This document shows positions 1 through 10,835 of a stretch of 64,000 nucleotides of DNA, piece after piece. The notes under the pieces are model-generated. The model made no database searches and had not been told where the DNA came from. It was given only the letters and a program-made list of their open reading frames with translations. How positions within the stretch are numbered: position 1 is the first letter of the stretch; every line of letters begins with the position of its first letter. Origin of the DNA: Rhineura floridana (lineage: Eukaryota; Chordata; Lepidosauria; Squamata; Rhineuridae); NCBI RefSeq assembly GCF_030035675.1, contig NC_084486.1, positions 96,865,527 to 96,929,526 of the forward strand. The letters run 5' to 3'. The translations under genes and the position numbers were made by a program.

Positions 1-575
1 CACCAGTGTTGTTCGATCTACACTGGCTTCCAGTTGTTTTCCGAGCCCAATTCAAGGTGTTGGTATTAACCTTTAAATCCCTAAACGGTTTCGGCCCAGT
101 TTATCTAAAGGAGCACCTTCAACGCCACCAATTATGCCGCCCGACAAGATCGGCCACACAGGGCCTTCTCTCAATCCCGCCAACAAAAACAGCTAGATTG
201 GTGGGTACTAGAGAGAGGGCATTCTCAGTGGCGGCCCCCACCCTCTGGAACTCCCTCCCACAAGATCTCTGGCACGCCTCTTCCCTAAATGCATTTCGGA
301 AAGCCTTAAAGACCTGGCTCTTTCAACAGGCCTTCGGGATCTCCGGGGAGGGTTAATTGCTATGATTGAAATGCCTCCTGCCCTGTTTTAATATTGTTGT
401 TCCAGCTGTATTGCTTTTATACTGTTTTTATATTGTATTACTGTATTTTATCATATTGTGTTTTAACGATTTTGTACGTCGCCTAGAGTGGCCATTGGCC
501 AGATAGGCGACACAGAAATTAAATTTATTATTATTATTATTATTATTATTGTTATTATTAAATTGGGTTTCTATT
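1..575 (+). mobile_element. L2/CR1-clade LINE, 3' end
   Basis: An open frame from the left edge to 356 encodes the C-terminal tail found in L2/CR1-type LINE polyproteins: LHWLPVVFRAQFKVLVLTFK, then PTLWNSLPQDL and FRKALKTWLFQQAF. It closely parallels the end of the LINE at 12.4-15.8 kb (LHWLPISFRHQFKILVLTFK). After the stop comes a short 3' UTR with cgcctagagtggcc and gccagataggcgac, ending in (TTA)n at about 519-560. The 5' part is beyond the window edge or truncated. Confidence 0.85.
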
Positions 576-1211
576 TATGCCGCCAATATATCTTTTCTCC
601 TGCAAGGAGCTAAACAGCTGGGATAGCAATTTTGGGCAGAAACTGGCTGAAGAGCAAAAGGTTTAAACAGCTGTTCTCCCTTAGGGCATAATCCTACAGT
701 TCCTGCAAAGCCATCCTAATGGCCAACAGAATATTTCAGATGTCCCTTTCTGAGAGTTGAGAAGGAGGTCTTTCATTGAAAGTCTCCTCCCAGGCAGCGT
801 GAGAAGAATTGTCATTGTTGCTTTCCAGCCAATGGCAGAAAGGGCTGTAAAGGGATGCACCACTGGTGGGTGAGTGGAGACTTTGAATCTGCTGGATCCA
901 AAGCCCTCCCATTCTGTCACCACCCCACCAACAGCAGCACAGGGAAGGAAAATACACTTGCCAGGTAGCTGCTGTACTGAACAAGAAAAAAGCCATCTTC
1001 TCTTCAGTTTCTACTGATGAGAGCCCAGCAGGGCTTTCAATTTAGTGGTTCATCAACCCCAAGGATGGGCAGACTAGAATCCCAAGAACTATCAACCAGA
1101 GCCAGGTGCAAAAGTCATAGTTAGGTTTAAAGATCAGGGTGCCTCTGGGCACATTGAGCCTGGATTTTTTTTTCCAGCACCAAAGCGAAACTGAGTTCTG
1201 TACTCTTATAC
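576..1211. other. KY intron, nothing recognised
   Basis: There is no gene or repeat here that I can name. The sequence is mixed, with no long conserved frame. Confidence 0.5.
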
Positions 1212-3341
1212 AAGAATCCACTCCTGGTGACTTCCGGGAAGGGTGACTTAGCCTGTGCCTGCTTTTGAGACGGGCTCCTGCCTCAAAAGAAGCTTATTCA
1301 GATATATCAGTCAGATTTTTTTTTTTTGACTGATTAAACTTCTCCCGGGTAGGGAGAAACGAAGAGATTAACCTCAAAGCCTATTTTTGTTGGGACGACC
1401 AGATCTCATTAATTTATGGGACGAGGTCCAGCCGACGAAGGTGGGACGGATTTTCAACAACAAGCTCTATCTGATAAAGCGAACGTTCATCTTATCTTCT
1501 AAGAGAGAACGCACTAACAGGCAAGCACCCTTCTTTCTATATTTTTCTTTTACTTGACTTAAATTGTTGCTGTTTAAAAGAGATTTGCCAGATTGATCGG
1601 TTTTTGACATCTCACTGGGGAGCCATAACTTCTCTCTGCTACTCACTAATTAATAGCTTATCTCTGTTTTTGTTGCAAAAAGCTGTCCTGGATTTGCATT
1701 CTAAAGATATACACAGAAGAGGGATTTCTATTCCAGATTTTTATTTTGAAGAATATTATATTGTCTGAGACTACTCTCTTTTTGGTCTATTTTATTTTGA
1801 CGAATCTGTTTCCTGACGACCGCCATTAATTGTTTCGATCCTGGGAACTGCATTTTGTTTACTTAAGCATGGAGAGATAAGGCTGTCTGCTCTGTTTATA
1901 CTGTGATGTCACCAAGTTTGGAGTATTAACCCAATTGTTGCTGAAATAAGAAGTGGTTTTCCTATATTTTTCTTTTAAAATGGCAATTAAGAAAGTGGCT
2001 GAGAATCTGGAAATAACTATGTTTCAGAAAATAATGGATGAGATTGAGATAACGAAACAAAACCTGCGACAGGGTTGTAAGGAGCTGAAAATTGAATTGA
2101 GTAAAATGAAGCAGGAGATTAAAGATATAGGGGTCCCTGTGAGAGAGGTGACCCTGGAAGGGGTCCCTGTGAGAGAGGAGACCCCGGAGATTGGAACAAA
2201 CGTGGAACAGGAAAAAGATTTGGAGTCTATGGACTTTAGAAACAAAATCTATTGTTTGGAGACACAGGAGATTAAAGGGGTCCCTGTGAGAGAGGAGACC
2301 CTGGAGATTGGAACAGGGGTCCCTGTGAGAGAGGAGATCCCGGAGATTGGAACAAACGTGGAACAGGAACAAGATTTGGAGTCTATGGACTTTAGAAATA
2401 AAATCAATTGTTTGGAACTCAATGTTATCTCTGAAGAAATTAATGAAGATTCTAGAGATAAAGTTATCAATGGCATGGATAATCTTCTGGACTGGAATGA
2501 TGTGATGGAGCCCAATATAGAGAAAATCTATGGAATTAACTGCAGCCATGTGACAATGGAAAAACTTTCAAGAGATGACCCAGTGTATTTTGAAAAAAAG
2601 AACAGAGATATGATTTTACAGCAGTATTTCAGCAACCTATTCAGAATGGATGGCAAGAAAATATTTGGGATAGAGGTAATTCCCATCAGACTCTTACTAT
2701 ATGACTATGGCTTTGACAGCAAGATTATTATGGAATACTGATAATGGAAGATTGGATACTGAAATTACTGGACTTAACAAGACTACTGAAGATGGAAGAT
2801 GGAAAATGGAACTAATAGGGATAATAGAACAATGGCTACTGAAATTACTGAACCTAACAGATTCTGATGTGATGGATTAATTGAAATGTTTATTTTGACT
2901 ATGGTTATGACAATAAGATTATCATAATTAGTAATGAGATGGATTAATCGATATGCTTATCTGGAAAAAAAAATTGATAGATATATTTCTTAAAGAATTG
3001 AAACCTCTCTTTGACTTTTTGTGGAAAGAATAAAGTAATGTTTATGAGATTTGATGATTAAGTAAGATAACTACTGGAGGAAAGTGATTTTATAATATGA
3101 CTTAAGAGACAGGATTGTTATATATTATAGACTTATAACTGATTTGATCTTTGACAAATGGGAAGTCAATATTTTACTCTTTATTTTTTATTTTTGTTTT
3201 TTTTTTTCTCTTTTTTTCTTTTTGTTTAACTATTTTTGATTTTGTTTTTTGTCTTTGAATGTTTTATGATTTCGTCTTGTATGTTTTATGAAAATCTGAA
3301 TAAAAATTATTGAAAAAAAAAAAAAAGAATCCACTCCTGGT
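1212..3341 (+). mobile_element. L1-like retrotransposon with ORF1 only (HAL1-like)
   Basis: This is a complete insertion. A perfect 17-bp target duplication AAGAATCCACTCCTGGT stands at 1212-1228 and again at 3325-3341. The element body is 1229-3324: a 5' UTR of about 750 bp starting GACTTCCGGGAAGGG, one ORF (1980-2741), a 3' UTR with a T-rich stretch near 3180-3250, AATAAA at 3299-3304 and a poly(A) tail. The target-site size and the A tail are what L1 endonuclease-primed insertion gives. No reverse transcriptase is encoded, so it must borrow one. A short stretch before the tail looks like a decayed end of an L1 ORF2, suggesting origin by internal deletion. Mammalian HAL1 has the same plan. 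Confidence 0.8.
1980..2741 (+). CDS. ORF1-like protein of the L1-like element
   Basis: The protein has 253 residues from ATG 1980, preceded by AAAA. In-frame codons upstream lack an ATG. The first 55 residues are a heptad-rich, charged helix (AENLEITMFQKIMDEIEITK, then LKIELSKMKQEIKDI), as in the coiled coil of L1 ORF1p. Residues about 58-150 are built from repeats: GVPVRE occurs four times, twice as a long module GVPVREExPEIGTNVEQE followed by DLESMDFRNKI and CLE, each preceded by a short copy. The C-terminal third (LFRMDGKKIFGIEVIPIRLL) may be an ORF1p C-terminal remnant. I do not recognise an RRM, so RNA binding is unproven. The frame is intact, and with the perfect target duplication this suggests a young copy. 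Confidence 0.7.
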   Translation: MAIKKVAENLEITMFQKIMDEIEITKQNLRQGCKELKIELSKMKQEIKDIGVPVREVTLEGVPVREETPEIGTNVEQEKDLESMDFRNKIYCLETQEIKGVPVREETLEIGTGVPVREEIPEIGTNVEQEQDLESMDFRNKINCLELNVISEEINEDSRDKVINGMDNLLDWNDVMEPNIEKIYGINCSHVTMEKLSRDDPVYFEKKNRDMILQQYFSNLFRMDGKKIFGIEVIPIRLLLYDYGFDSKIIMEY

Positions 3342-3869
3342 TAGGTTTCTTCAGTTCAGCAGTCTAATTTCTTCAGTTCAGCAAAGTTGTTCTGCTGTTG
3401 CAATTGTTTAACAACTGGGAGTCAGAAACTCTTGCTGATCTACTGCAAATCCCCAGGAAATCTACCTATAGATCCCAATCTACCTTTGTCTCGACCATCC
3501 CTGATGTACTCCACTGGCTCCCTTCCCCAACCTGATAAAATTACCCTGTCAGAAGACAACTGACCAAGTGAGCCCTGATGACACTGAGTGCCAATGTTGC
3601 AACTTTAAGGGAAGAATTTTTAAGATAATATCCACACTTCAGACCCATGACAGAAAAGCATATGGGAACTCTGAAGGCAAACATTATTGGTTACTTCATA
3701 AGCCTGTTTCCAAAGGTTAATGAAGTTTAGGAGGCATATATTACATCTTTTGTACCTGTTTCATTGTGAACAGATCCTTGTTATTAGCACATGTCTGTAT
3801 GACCTTTGTTTTTCTTGCCAACTTGTTTTGCTTTACACATGTGGCTGAACTTTCACTTTTGTTCCTCAG
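3342..3869. other. KY intron, nothing recognised
   Basis: The sequence just after the L1-like insertion contains a short direct repeat (ttcttcagttcagca, 3349-3381). Otherwise it is unremarkable and ends at the KY acceptor. Confidence 0.5.
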
Positions 3870-3987
3870 AGTATGACGTTGTGGGCTTCTATAACAAAGA
3901 CCAGCAGTCTTTCAAGCCCAGGGATGTCCTTCAGAGCGGAAAGAGCATTTGTGAGGGATATGCTGGTCTCTTTGAGCAAATGTGCAG
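3870..3987 (+). CDS. KY: KY exon carrying the catalytic cysteine
   Basis: The exon reads EYDVVGFYNKDQQSFKPRDV and then SICEGYAGLFEQMC. The acceptor is ttcctcag|AG and the donor TGCAG|gtatat. It starts in phase 1 (the first two bases finish a Glu codon) and ends in phase 2. The nucleophile of the transglutaminase-like triad is the Cys of ICEGYAG, codon 3950-3952, matching NCDGYAG in human KY as recalled. An upstream reading of the same frame from 3806 runs through intron sequence and is not coding. No break is seen. Confidence 0.95.
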
Positions 3988-4404
3988 GTATATTAAAACC
4001 GGAAATGTGCAGCACTCAAAAAGATGCAGTTGCTCTGTTACTTGTGCACCAGTGCGTCTCCATTTACACCAACTAGATCTGAAATGCCATTTTGAAGTGT
4101 ACTGTTGAATAGCTGCAAGTCCTAGAAAGGTCAGTTTTACTCTCCCCCTCCCTCCTGTCCATAATTTACTTTGCACCATCTGCTGAGGCTCTCATTGCAT
4201 TAACATAATGGCAGATGAGTGTGTAGGTATAATTCAGTTAGAAGAGGCTCTGTGATTTTCCTGGAGTATCTGAAGGTTAAAAGAACATTAGGCCTGAAGA
4301 AGTACCCCATGCAGCCCCTCATATGTAAGAAATGGTGAGCAGTGCCCCACACTGAGCTCTACAAAAAAAACTACACCCCCAGAACCGAAGCACTCTTGTG
4401 AATA

Positions 4405-4645
4405 GGGGCCCATCTGCACTATCCATTTAAAGCCCTATTATACTATTTTAAACAGTCGTGGCTTCCCCAAAAGCATCCTGGGAACTGTAGTTTGTGAAGG
4501 GTGCTGAGAGTTGATGGGAGACCCCTATTCCCCCTCAAAGAGCTACAATTCTCAGAGTTCCCTGGGAGGAGAGATTGATAGTTAAACCACTGTGGGAACT
4601 GTAGCTTTAAGAGGAATACGGATCTCCTAACGACTCTTAGAACCA
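4405..4645. repeat. foldback MITE fragment, hAT-like
   Basis: The sequence contains cagtcgtggcttcccc, cctgggaactgtagttt and gggtgctgagagttg, and near its other end the partly inverted tgggaactgtagctttaag. It is the same family as the complete foldback at 32.48-32.75 kb, which shares the cagtcatggcttc and gaagggtgctgagagttg blocks. The right arm looks truncated. Confidence 0.6.
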
Positions 4646-5195
4646 AGTTAGAGAAGGGATGTGGAGCTTTTTCAGCCCAAGGGCCACATTCTCTTCTGGG
4701 GGACTTCCAGGGGCTACAGGCTATGGTCTGAAGGCACACGAGGCCAGCACTCTGCTGAAGCTAAGCAGGGTCAGGTCTGGTCAGTGCCTGGATGGGAGAA
4801 CTCCTGGGAACCATATGCAAGCCGCCTTGGGTTTCTGTTGTGAAAAGAAAGGCTGGGTATGTAATGTAAATTCAATAAATGTATGTATATATAATAAATA
4901 AATAAATAAATACATGCCAGTGGTAGGCGGGGCAAAAGTGGGCATAGCAATGACTGAAACTTTGTACAGTAGGCTGCGTTCCAGTTGTTTTATACACACT
5001 TGCACACGCCTCTCTATCCTCCATCAAGGCAAGCAAGAGGCATTATCAGAGTTCAAGGACATGTTCCAGCCAAGCAAAAGAACTCAAGAAGGAAAAGCAG
5101 GGCTGGTGAGGGGTGTGGCTTGGGGAGATTCCTGAGGGCCAGATAGAGAGGCTTAGAGGGCCGCATTTGGTCCCCAGGCCTGAAGATCCCCACCC
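4646..5195 (-). repeat. old interspersed MITE-like repeat, split by a SINE
   Basis: The flanks gggccacattctcttctggg (4681-4700) and catgccagtggtaggcgggg (from 4913), then ggccgcatttggtccccagg (5159-5178), are the reverse complement of a second copy at 47.17-47.57 kb (aggcctggggtctgaatgca; caattggcatgtaacccctg). Placing both copies side by side shows that 4712-4912 is an insert. The copy here is on the opposite strand to that at 47 kb. Confidence 0.6.
4712..4912 (+). mobile_element. 5S rRNA-derived SINE
   Basis: The head matches 5S rRNA: ggctatggtctga, then gctgaagctaagcagggtc and ggatgggagaactcctggga, which cover the internal control region (GAAGCTAAGCAGGGTC, TGGATGGGAGAC). A body with agccgccttgggtttctg follows, and an (AATA)n tail at about 4893-4912. 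This is the layout of the squamate 5S SINE families with an RTE-like tail. It inserted into the older MITE-like repeat. Confidence 0.75.
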
Positions 5196-8130
5196 CCAAG
5201 CTAGAGGACTGGGATTTGGCTGTGTAAGGACTGTCACTAACCTCCATCTGACTTCTCACAAAATAAAGGCTGCAAGACATCTAGCTGATTCCTTCACAAG
5301 TAGGACTTTGCTGTCAGCTTGATTTTGTGAATTAGGGCTAGTGAGAATTCTATTTTTATTTTTGGTCTAATCTGGAATTTCTTTGCAGCCTTTGATGCCT
5401 GGGCCACCTCCTCTGTTACAGCCAGGCTTTGGTTAAATCAAGAATTAGGTTTTCTTCCAACACAGCCTTTATCCATTGTTAAGATAACTAACATCTAGAA
5501 CCAAAGAAACAATTATTATTTTTAAAATTACAGCTTTGAGAGCTTTTCTAAGCAAAGCTTCTTGTATCCATTAAAAGGAAACATTAACATGATGAAATAC
5601 TATGTTGTAAAATATGATTTTATAATAACTTATCAACTCAGCCAGATGTTCCCTTGTCAGGATCTAGTCCTCCTGGAAGTTAATTGAGCAGTTGTGGCAT
5701 ATTGGGGTGCTCACCTAAATATTCATCCCTATTTTCAATAGGGCACTACATATGGAAAACAGCAGCATTTGCATGTGTACACTTGAATACAGATGTTGTC
5801 AATCCTCACTGCATTTCTTTCAATGAGCTATTAATTCAGATCCTTATCCACATTCTGCAACTGTGGATGGATCAGGTAAATCTTGCCACATTGTGCTAAT
5901 GAACACTGTCTGCCAGAGTAGCATAGCAAGATAGGGAGCTTCCTGTAGCTGTCCTGGCAATGGAGATGTTTTCCATCCCTTCTCTGCCTCATTGAGAGGC
6001 AGGGCCATTGAAGAGCTTTGTCCTCAGGGATGTTGCATAGTCAACTCTGGTTACATGATGTGATCCTCCCTGATTGTCTGAGATCACACAGGAAAGCCCT
6101 AAAATGGTGCTGAAATGCATCACATTGGGGGCTGCAAAACAGATGGAAAAAACCCATTAAAGACTACTAAAGTAGAGGGCTTCATAAGGTGTTTTGCACC
6201 ACTTGCCAGCCTTCTTCCTGCTTTCCATACTGCCTAGTGTGCATCAATAAAGCATATGTTCCCTTCCTGATATCCTGAGGCACTACCTGCCTGAGGTTAT
6301 CCAACCTCATTTTTTTTCCTTCTGTTTTTTTAAAAAATTGAAATCAACAGATCACCCCATCTTCCTTTGTTTTGTTTTTTCCATAGCAAACTGTGCCAAA
6401 GGGGAAATAGAAACCCAAGTCTCTTCCATACTCCAAAGCAGTTGTACTGCCATGTGTACCTCCAACTAAAACCATAATGCATGGGGTAAAAGGGAGAAGA
6501 GGAGCTTTTGATCTCTGACAGCTTGCTAAGTTTGTGCATGCTCTGTAGACACTACTAACATGTTTGTCAATCATTGCTATTCTGGACATTGCTATTCCAG
6601 ATCAGAAGCCTCTAGGGTCCTTGTATATGGTGACTGTGATATAAGCAGATTAGCTTACTTATCACAAACTAGCACAATATAATAATGGTGTACAGTTGCT
6701 GTTGTAAAGATCAGGGAGGTAATTTTGAAGCAGCAAAAAGGGGCACTCTTGACCTTTCATTACTGCCTTTCCATTTTTCCTCAAGCCATGCATTAAAGTG
6801 ACAATGGCTGGAGAGCACAACCTTTAATCAGAAATAGGTTTTAAGGACCAGAATTTTCATTGTTTGGCCATGAAATTAGCCATTCTTACACTAAAATGTT
6901 GGCACCCTGTTATATGTTCCAGTGTTCAAATCTCACATACATCATAGCCTCCGTATTTGATCAAGAGTCCAAGATTCTGGTGGTGATGGTGGTGTCCCTC
7001 CTCCAGCAGCTGCTTTGCTTGGCAGGCCTGCCAAGGCTCTGACTACATTTGAGAGATGAACAGTTTTTATGGAGGATAATATCCTCCTTTTATGGAGGAT
7101 AATTTCTGAAGAAACTGAACACTAGAGAAAGTCTACCTTGCAGTCCTAATTGGTAACACAAAAATAGCCTTGGAAACAAATGGCTTGACAAGCTACTATC
7201 AATCTCCATTGTTGATGTAAATAATATAATTAACCAGGAATACTTCTTTAAAATGATGTCAAATTGCCAGTTTGGCACATCAAGAAAGAACCTGTCCAAA
7301 ACTCCAAAGCCTTGCTGATTGGGGCAGCTGTCTGGGTTGGCAACCCCACAGCTTGCAACAGAAAAGTTAATTGACTAAGGGCAGCTCTAACTGGGTGAAC
7401 AAAACACCAACTTGGCAGAGGAAAGCGTCCACATGCAAAAATGCTTATATCTCAGCAGTTTAAATCAGAAATCAGTGTTGCCTCTAATATTGGTCCAGCT
7501 ACAGGCATTATGGGAAAGAACCCAACAGGCAACCCAGTGACCATTTTCTCCTTTCATTGATTATATAGACTTGCCTTATCTACAGGCAGCCATACACTTT
7601 ATCACAGGGAGTTATCTCATTCCCCCACAGGCCTCGCTGAAACAACTCTCCTCCTCCATGCACTTTCCCAGAATCCTTTGTTTTTTTGTTCTCTTTCTCC
7701 CAACCACTTTTATTCACATTGAAGTGACCAACTCTGTCTACAATAGTACTGAAGGGAAGGCCATGCCATTCACATTATACCACTGTAATTTGTAACATTT
7801 TCCAGGCTGTTTTCTATTCCCCTTTGAAACACAGGCTGACATCTTATTTGCTTTTAATCATCTCCATGCACTGAGCAGATGCTTTCGCTGAACTGTCTAC
7901 AAGGATTGTATCACTGTCTGCAATCAATTCCAACTGTTTCATTCAATCCAATGTTACCACAGATTTAATTTCATCTACCATCACTCTGATCAAGCTACTG
8001 GCTTTGTTAAGCGTCCAGGGAGCTCTCCACATCCCTCTCTAGCCACTCACTTCTAATTGATAAGTTGTTAACAGTAAAAGGAAAGAACCTAGTTAGGCCA
8101 TCTCTATGCCACACAGGATTGTTCAGAATT
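5196..8130. other. KY intron, no gene recognised
   Basis: This is 2.9 kb of mostly unique-looking sequence. A 14-bp motif, tatggaggataat, is repeated directly at 7069-7081 and 7091-7103. No coding frame with recognisable content is present. Confidence 0.5.
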
Positions 8131-8800
8131 ATTGACTGATCTATACCCTGCCTTTTTTAAACCAGAGCATGCAAGGCAATGTACAAAAATATAAACATAA
8201 TACACAATGAGAAAGCACCATGTAAAACCACATTTTAACAAAAACAAACAGCAGTGTAAAATAGTAGCAGCAGAATACATGATAAAAACAGAATCCTACA
8301 AAAGTCCACATATAAAATCATTCTCACAGGTGTGCTTTGCTGAGACTGTTCCAAATCATAAACGCCACAATTTAAAAGGCTCTCTCCTGAATACTCATTC
8401 ACCTTATCTCATTTGATAGTCAGATCCAAAAGAGGGCTTCTAGAGTCAAGTGAAAGTCCCAGGCTGACTCACATGGAGGAATGTGATTCCTGAGATATTC
8501 TAGGCCCAACCCGTTAAAGGTCAAAGCAGTGCTTAAAATGAGCTTGGAAGCAAACTGGTAACCAGTGAAGCTGGAGGATAAATATAATATGATCTGAATG
8601 GGCAGCTCCCATTTGAATCCTCACAGCCACATTCTGGATCAGTTGTAACTTTAAGACTATCTTCAAGTCTATGCAAAGCACATTACAGTTATCTAACCTT
8701 GGATTCGGCAAGTATAAACTAAGAAATTGTACAAGACACAAGGTCCTGGTCAAAGCAAGTCTCCAGTCAGGGCTGCTGTTTTGTTGGTGAGGCTGCCAGC
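8131..8800 (-). mobile_element. L2/CR1-clade LINE fragment, 3' part
   Basis: On the - strand 8753-8514 encodes SRLD-like text typical of these LINEs: NPRLDNCNVLCIDLKIVLKL, then IQNVAVRI and LQLHWLPVCFQAHFK. Compare SRLDYCNSLYIGL and LHWLPISFRHQFK in the LINE at 12.4-15.8 kb. The 3' end lies towards 8131 in A-rich sequence. The copy is 5'-truncated and decayed. Confidence 0.75.
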
Positions 8801-8877
8801 AGGAATTTATGGGGCCAAATCTTTACAAACAGAGCCAGCCTAGATTAAATCCTCCTGGACCTGATTTGAGGATAAAG

Positions 8878-8955
8878 AGGAAAGGTGCAGAAAAAAGCAA
8901 CCTAAATGATCAAGGGGTTTGGAGCAACATTTAGGCCTTTTTAGTTTGGTTAAGT
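8878..8955 (+). mobile_element. short CR1 fragment
   Basis: The stretch aggtgcagaaaaaagcaacc through ggcctttttagtttgg is a diverged copy of 9536-9628 in the longer CR1 piece that follows. It lies upstream of reverse-transcriptase sequence, so it is a separate or rearranged fragment. Confidence 0.6.
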
Positions 8956-10110
8956 AGCAGGAAGTAGAGAGTAGGAATAAACGGACAGTCCTCCCAATGG
9001 AGGCCTTTAGAAAGTGGAGTACCCCAAGGATGAGTATAGAGACCTGTGCTTTTTAACTTGTTCATAAACGACCTGGAATTAGGGGTGAGCTGTGAGGTTG
9101 CCAAGGTTGCTGATGATACTAAATTGTTCAAGGTTGTTAAAATAAAAAGACTGCAAAGTGCTCCAAAAGGACCTCTCCAAACAGAGTGAAAGGGCAGTAA
9201 AATGTCAAATGCAATTCAATGTAAACAAATGTAAAGTTATGCATATTGGAGCAAAAAAATCTTAATTTCATATATACGCTCATGGGGTCTGAACTGGCGG
9301 TAACTGACCAAGAATGAGACCTTGAGGTCATAGTGGATAGCTCAATGAAGATTTCAATCCAGTGTGTGGCAGCTGTGAAAAAGGTAAATTCAATGTTAGG
9401 GATCATTAGGAAAGGTATTGAAAATAAAACTGCTGATATCATAATACCATTGTATAAATCTATGGTGCAGCTGCATTTGGAATATTGTCTACAGTTCTGG
9501 TTGCCTCACCTCAAAAATATATCTGTAGAGTTGGAAAAGGTTCAGAAAAGGGCAACCAGCATGATCAAGGGGGTGGAGCAACACCTCTATGAGAAAAGGT
9601 TGCAACATTTGGGGCTTTTTAGTTTAGCTAAAAGGCAAGTCAGAGGCAACATGATAGAAGTGTATAAAATTATGCATGGCATGGAGAAAGTGAATAGAGA
9701 CAAGTTTTTCTGCCTCTCACATAACACTAGAACCCGTAGACATTCAATGAAGCTGAATGTTGGAAGATTCAGGACAGACAAAAGAAAAGACTTCTTCATG
9801 CAGCGCATAGTTAAACTATGGAATTTGCTCCCACAAGACGCAGTAATGGCCACCAGCTTGGATGGCTTTAAAAGAGGATTAGACAAATTCATGGAGGACA
9901 GTGCTATCAATGGCTACTAGCCACGATGGCTGTGCTCTGCCACCCTAGTCAGAGGCAGCATGCTTCTGAAAACCAGTTGCTGGAAACCGCAGGAGGAGAG
10001 AGTGCTCTTGCACTCAGGTCCTGCTTGCAGGCTTCCAGTTGGCAACTATGAGAACAGGATCCTGGACTAGATGGGCCACTCGCCTGATACAGCAGGCTCT
10101 TCTTATGTTC
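8956..10110 (+). mobile_element. CR1-clade LINE, RT to 3' end
   Basis: The start carries RT motif remnants (gtaccccaaggatg for GVPQG; aacgacctggaattagg for NDLEL; gctgatgatactaaattg for ADDTKL). An open frame at 9333-9920 gives the CR1 C-terminal domain: YKSMVQLHLEYCLQFWLPHL, EKVQKRATSMIKG, LQHLGLFSLAKRQVRGNMIE and LWNLLPQDAVMATSLDGFKR. The 3' UTR reads ccagttgctggaaacc, gatcctggactagatggg and cttcttatgttct. The copy is 5'-truncated. The tail frame is still open, while the RT part is decayed. Confidence 0.85.
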
Positions 10111-10114
10111 TACG

Positions 10115-10230
10115 GAGAGCTTGGAAAAGTTACTTTTTTGAACTACAACTCCCATCAGCCCTAGGCAACATGGCCACTGGATTAGGCTGATGGGAGCTGT
10201 AGTTCAAAAAAGTAACTTTTCCAAGCTCTG
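10115..10230. mobile_element. hAT-type MITE, copy 1
   Basis: The copy is 116 bp with about 47-bp inverted ends: agagcttggaaaagttactt at the left and its complement agtaacttttccaagctctg at the right. It is nearly identical to copy 2 at 10534-10649. A clean 8-bp target duplication is not visible. The left flank GTTCTACG recurs as ATTCTACG 19 bp past the right end. Confidence 0.8.
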
Positions 10231-10249
10231 GACTTCTACATTCTACGAG

Positions 10250-10835
10250 TAAATGGAGACAGATATAGAAAATTATGCATGGTGTGGAGGGAAATGGAGA
10301 GGCTTTTCCCTCTCGTAGCACTAGAACTCAGGGTCATCCAATGAAGCTGAATGGTAGAAGACTGAGGATAAACAAGAGTTCTTCGCACTGCACAGAATAA
10401 CTACAGAATTCCCTCCCACAAGAAGTAGCGATGGCCACCAACTTGGAAGGCTTTAAAAGAAGATTAGACAAATTCATGGAAGATAAGGCTGTCAGTGGCT
10501 ACAAACCACAATAGCTATGTTTTACCTCCAGAGCAGAGCTTGGAAAAGTTACTTTTTTGAACTACAACTCCCATCAGCCCCAGCCAGCATGGCCACTGGA
10601 TTGGGCTGATGGGAGTTGTAGTTCAAAAAAGTAACTTTTCCAAGCTCTGCTCCAGAGACAGTATGGATCTGCATACCAGCTGCTGGGAATCACAAGCGGG
10701 GAGTGCTGTTTCACTCAGGTCCTGCTGTCGGGCTTCCCATAGGCATCTGGTTTGGCCACCATGAGAACAGGATGCTGGACTAGACGAACTTTTAGCCTGA
10801 TCCAGTAGGGCTCTTTTGTTCTTAAGAGGCAAACT
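10250..10835 (+). mobile_element. second CR1 3' end, split by a MITE
   Basis: This is a diverged copy of 9670-10110: aattatgcatggtgtgg, ccaatgaagctgaatggtag, ccctcccacaagaagtag, then after the MITE ccagctgctgggaatcac, gatgctggactagac and gatccagtagggctctt. The MITE at 10534-10649 sits inside it. Confidence 0.8.
10534..10649. mobile_element. hAT-type MITE, copy 2, with 8-bp target duplication
   Basis: The inverted ends begin CAGAGCTTGGAAAAG and finish CTTTTCCAAGCTCTG, with arms of about 47 bp. They are flanked by a perfect 8-bp duplication CTCCAGAG (10526-10533 and 10650-10657). An 8-bp duplication and CAG-type ends are the marks of the hAT superfamily. At 116 bp it has no coding capacity and depends on a transposase made elsewhere. 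Confidence 0.9.

Noticed and set aside
1962-2549. 195-codon open frame antisense to the ORF1-like gene
   Set aside because: It is the mirror of the repeated coding modules; the repeats in the + strand create its length.
4712-4810. 5S rRNA gene
   Set aside because: Only the inner part resembles 5S rRNA, with many changes, and it is followed by a SINE body and A-rich tail.
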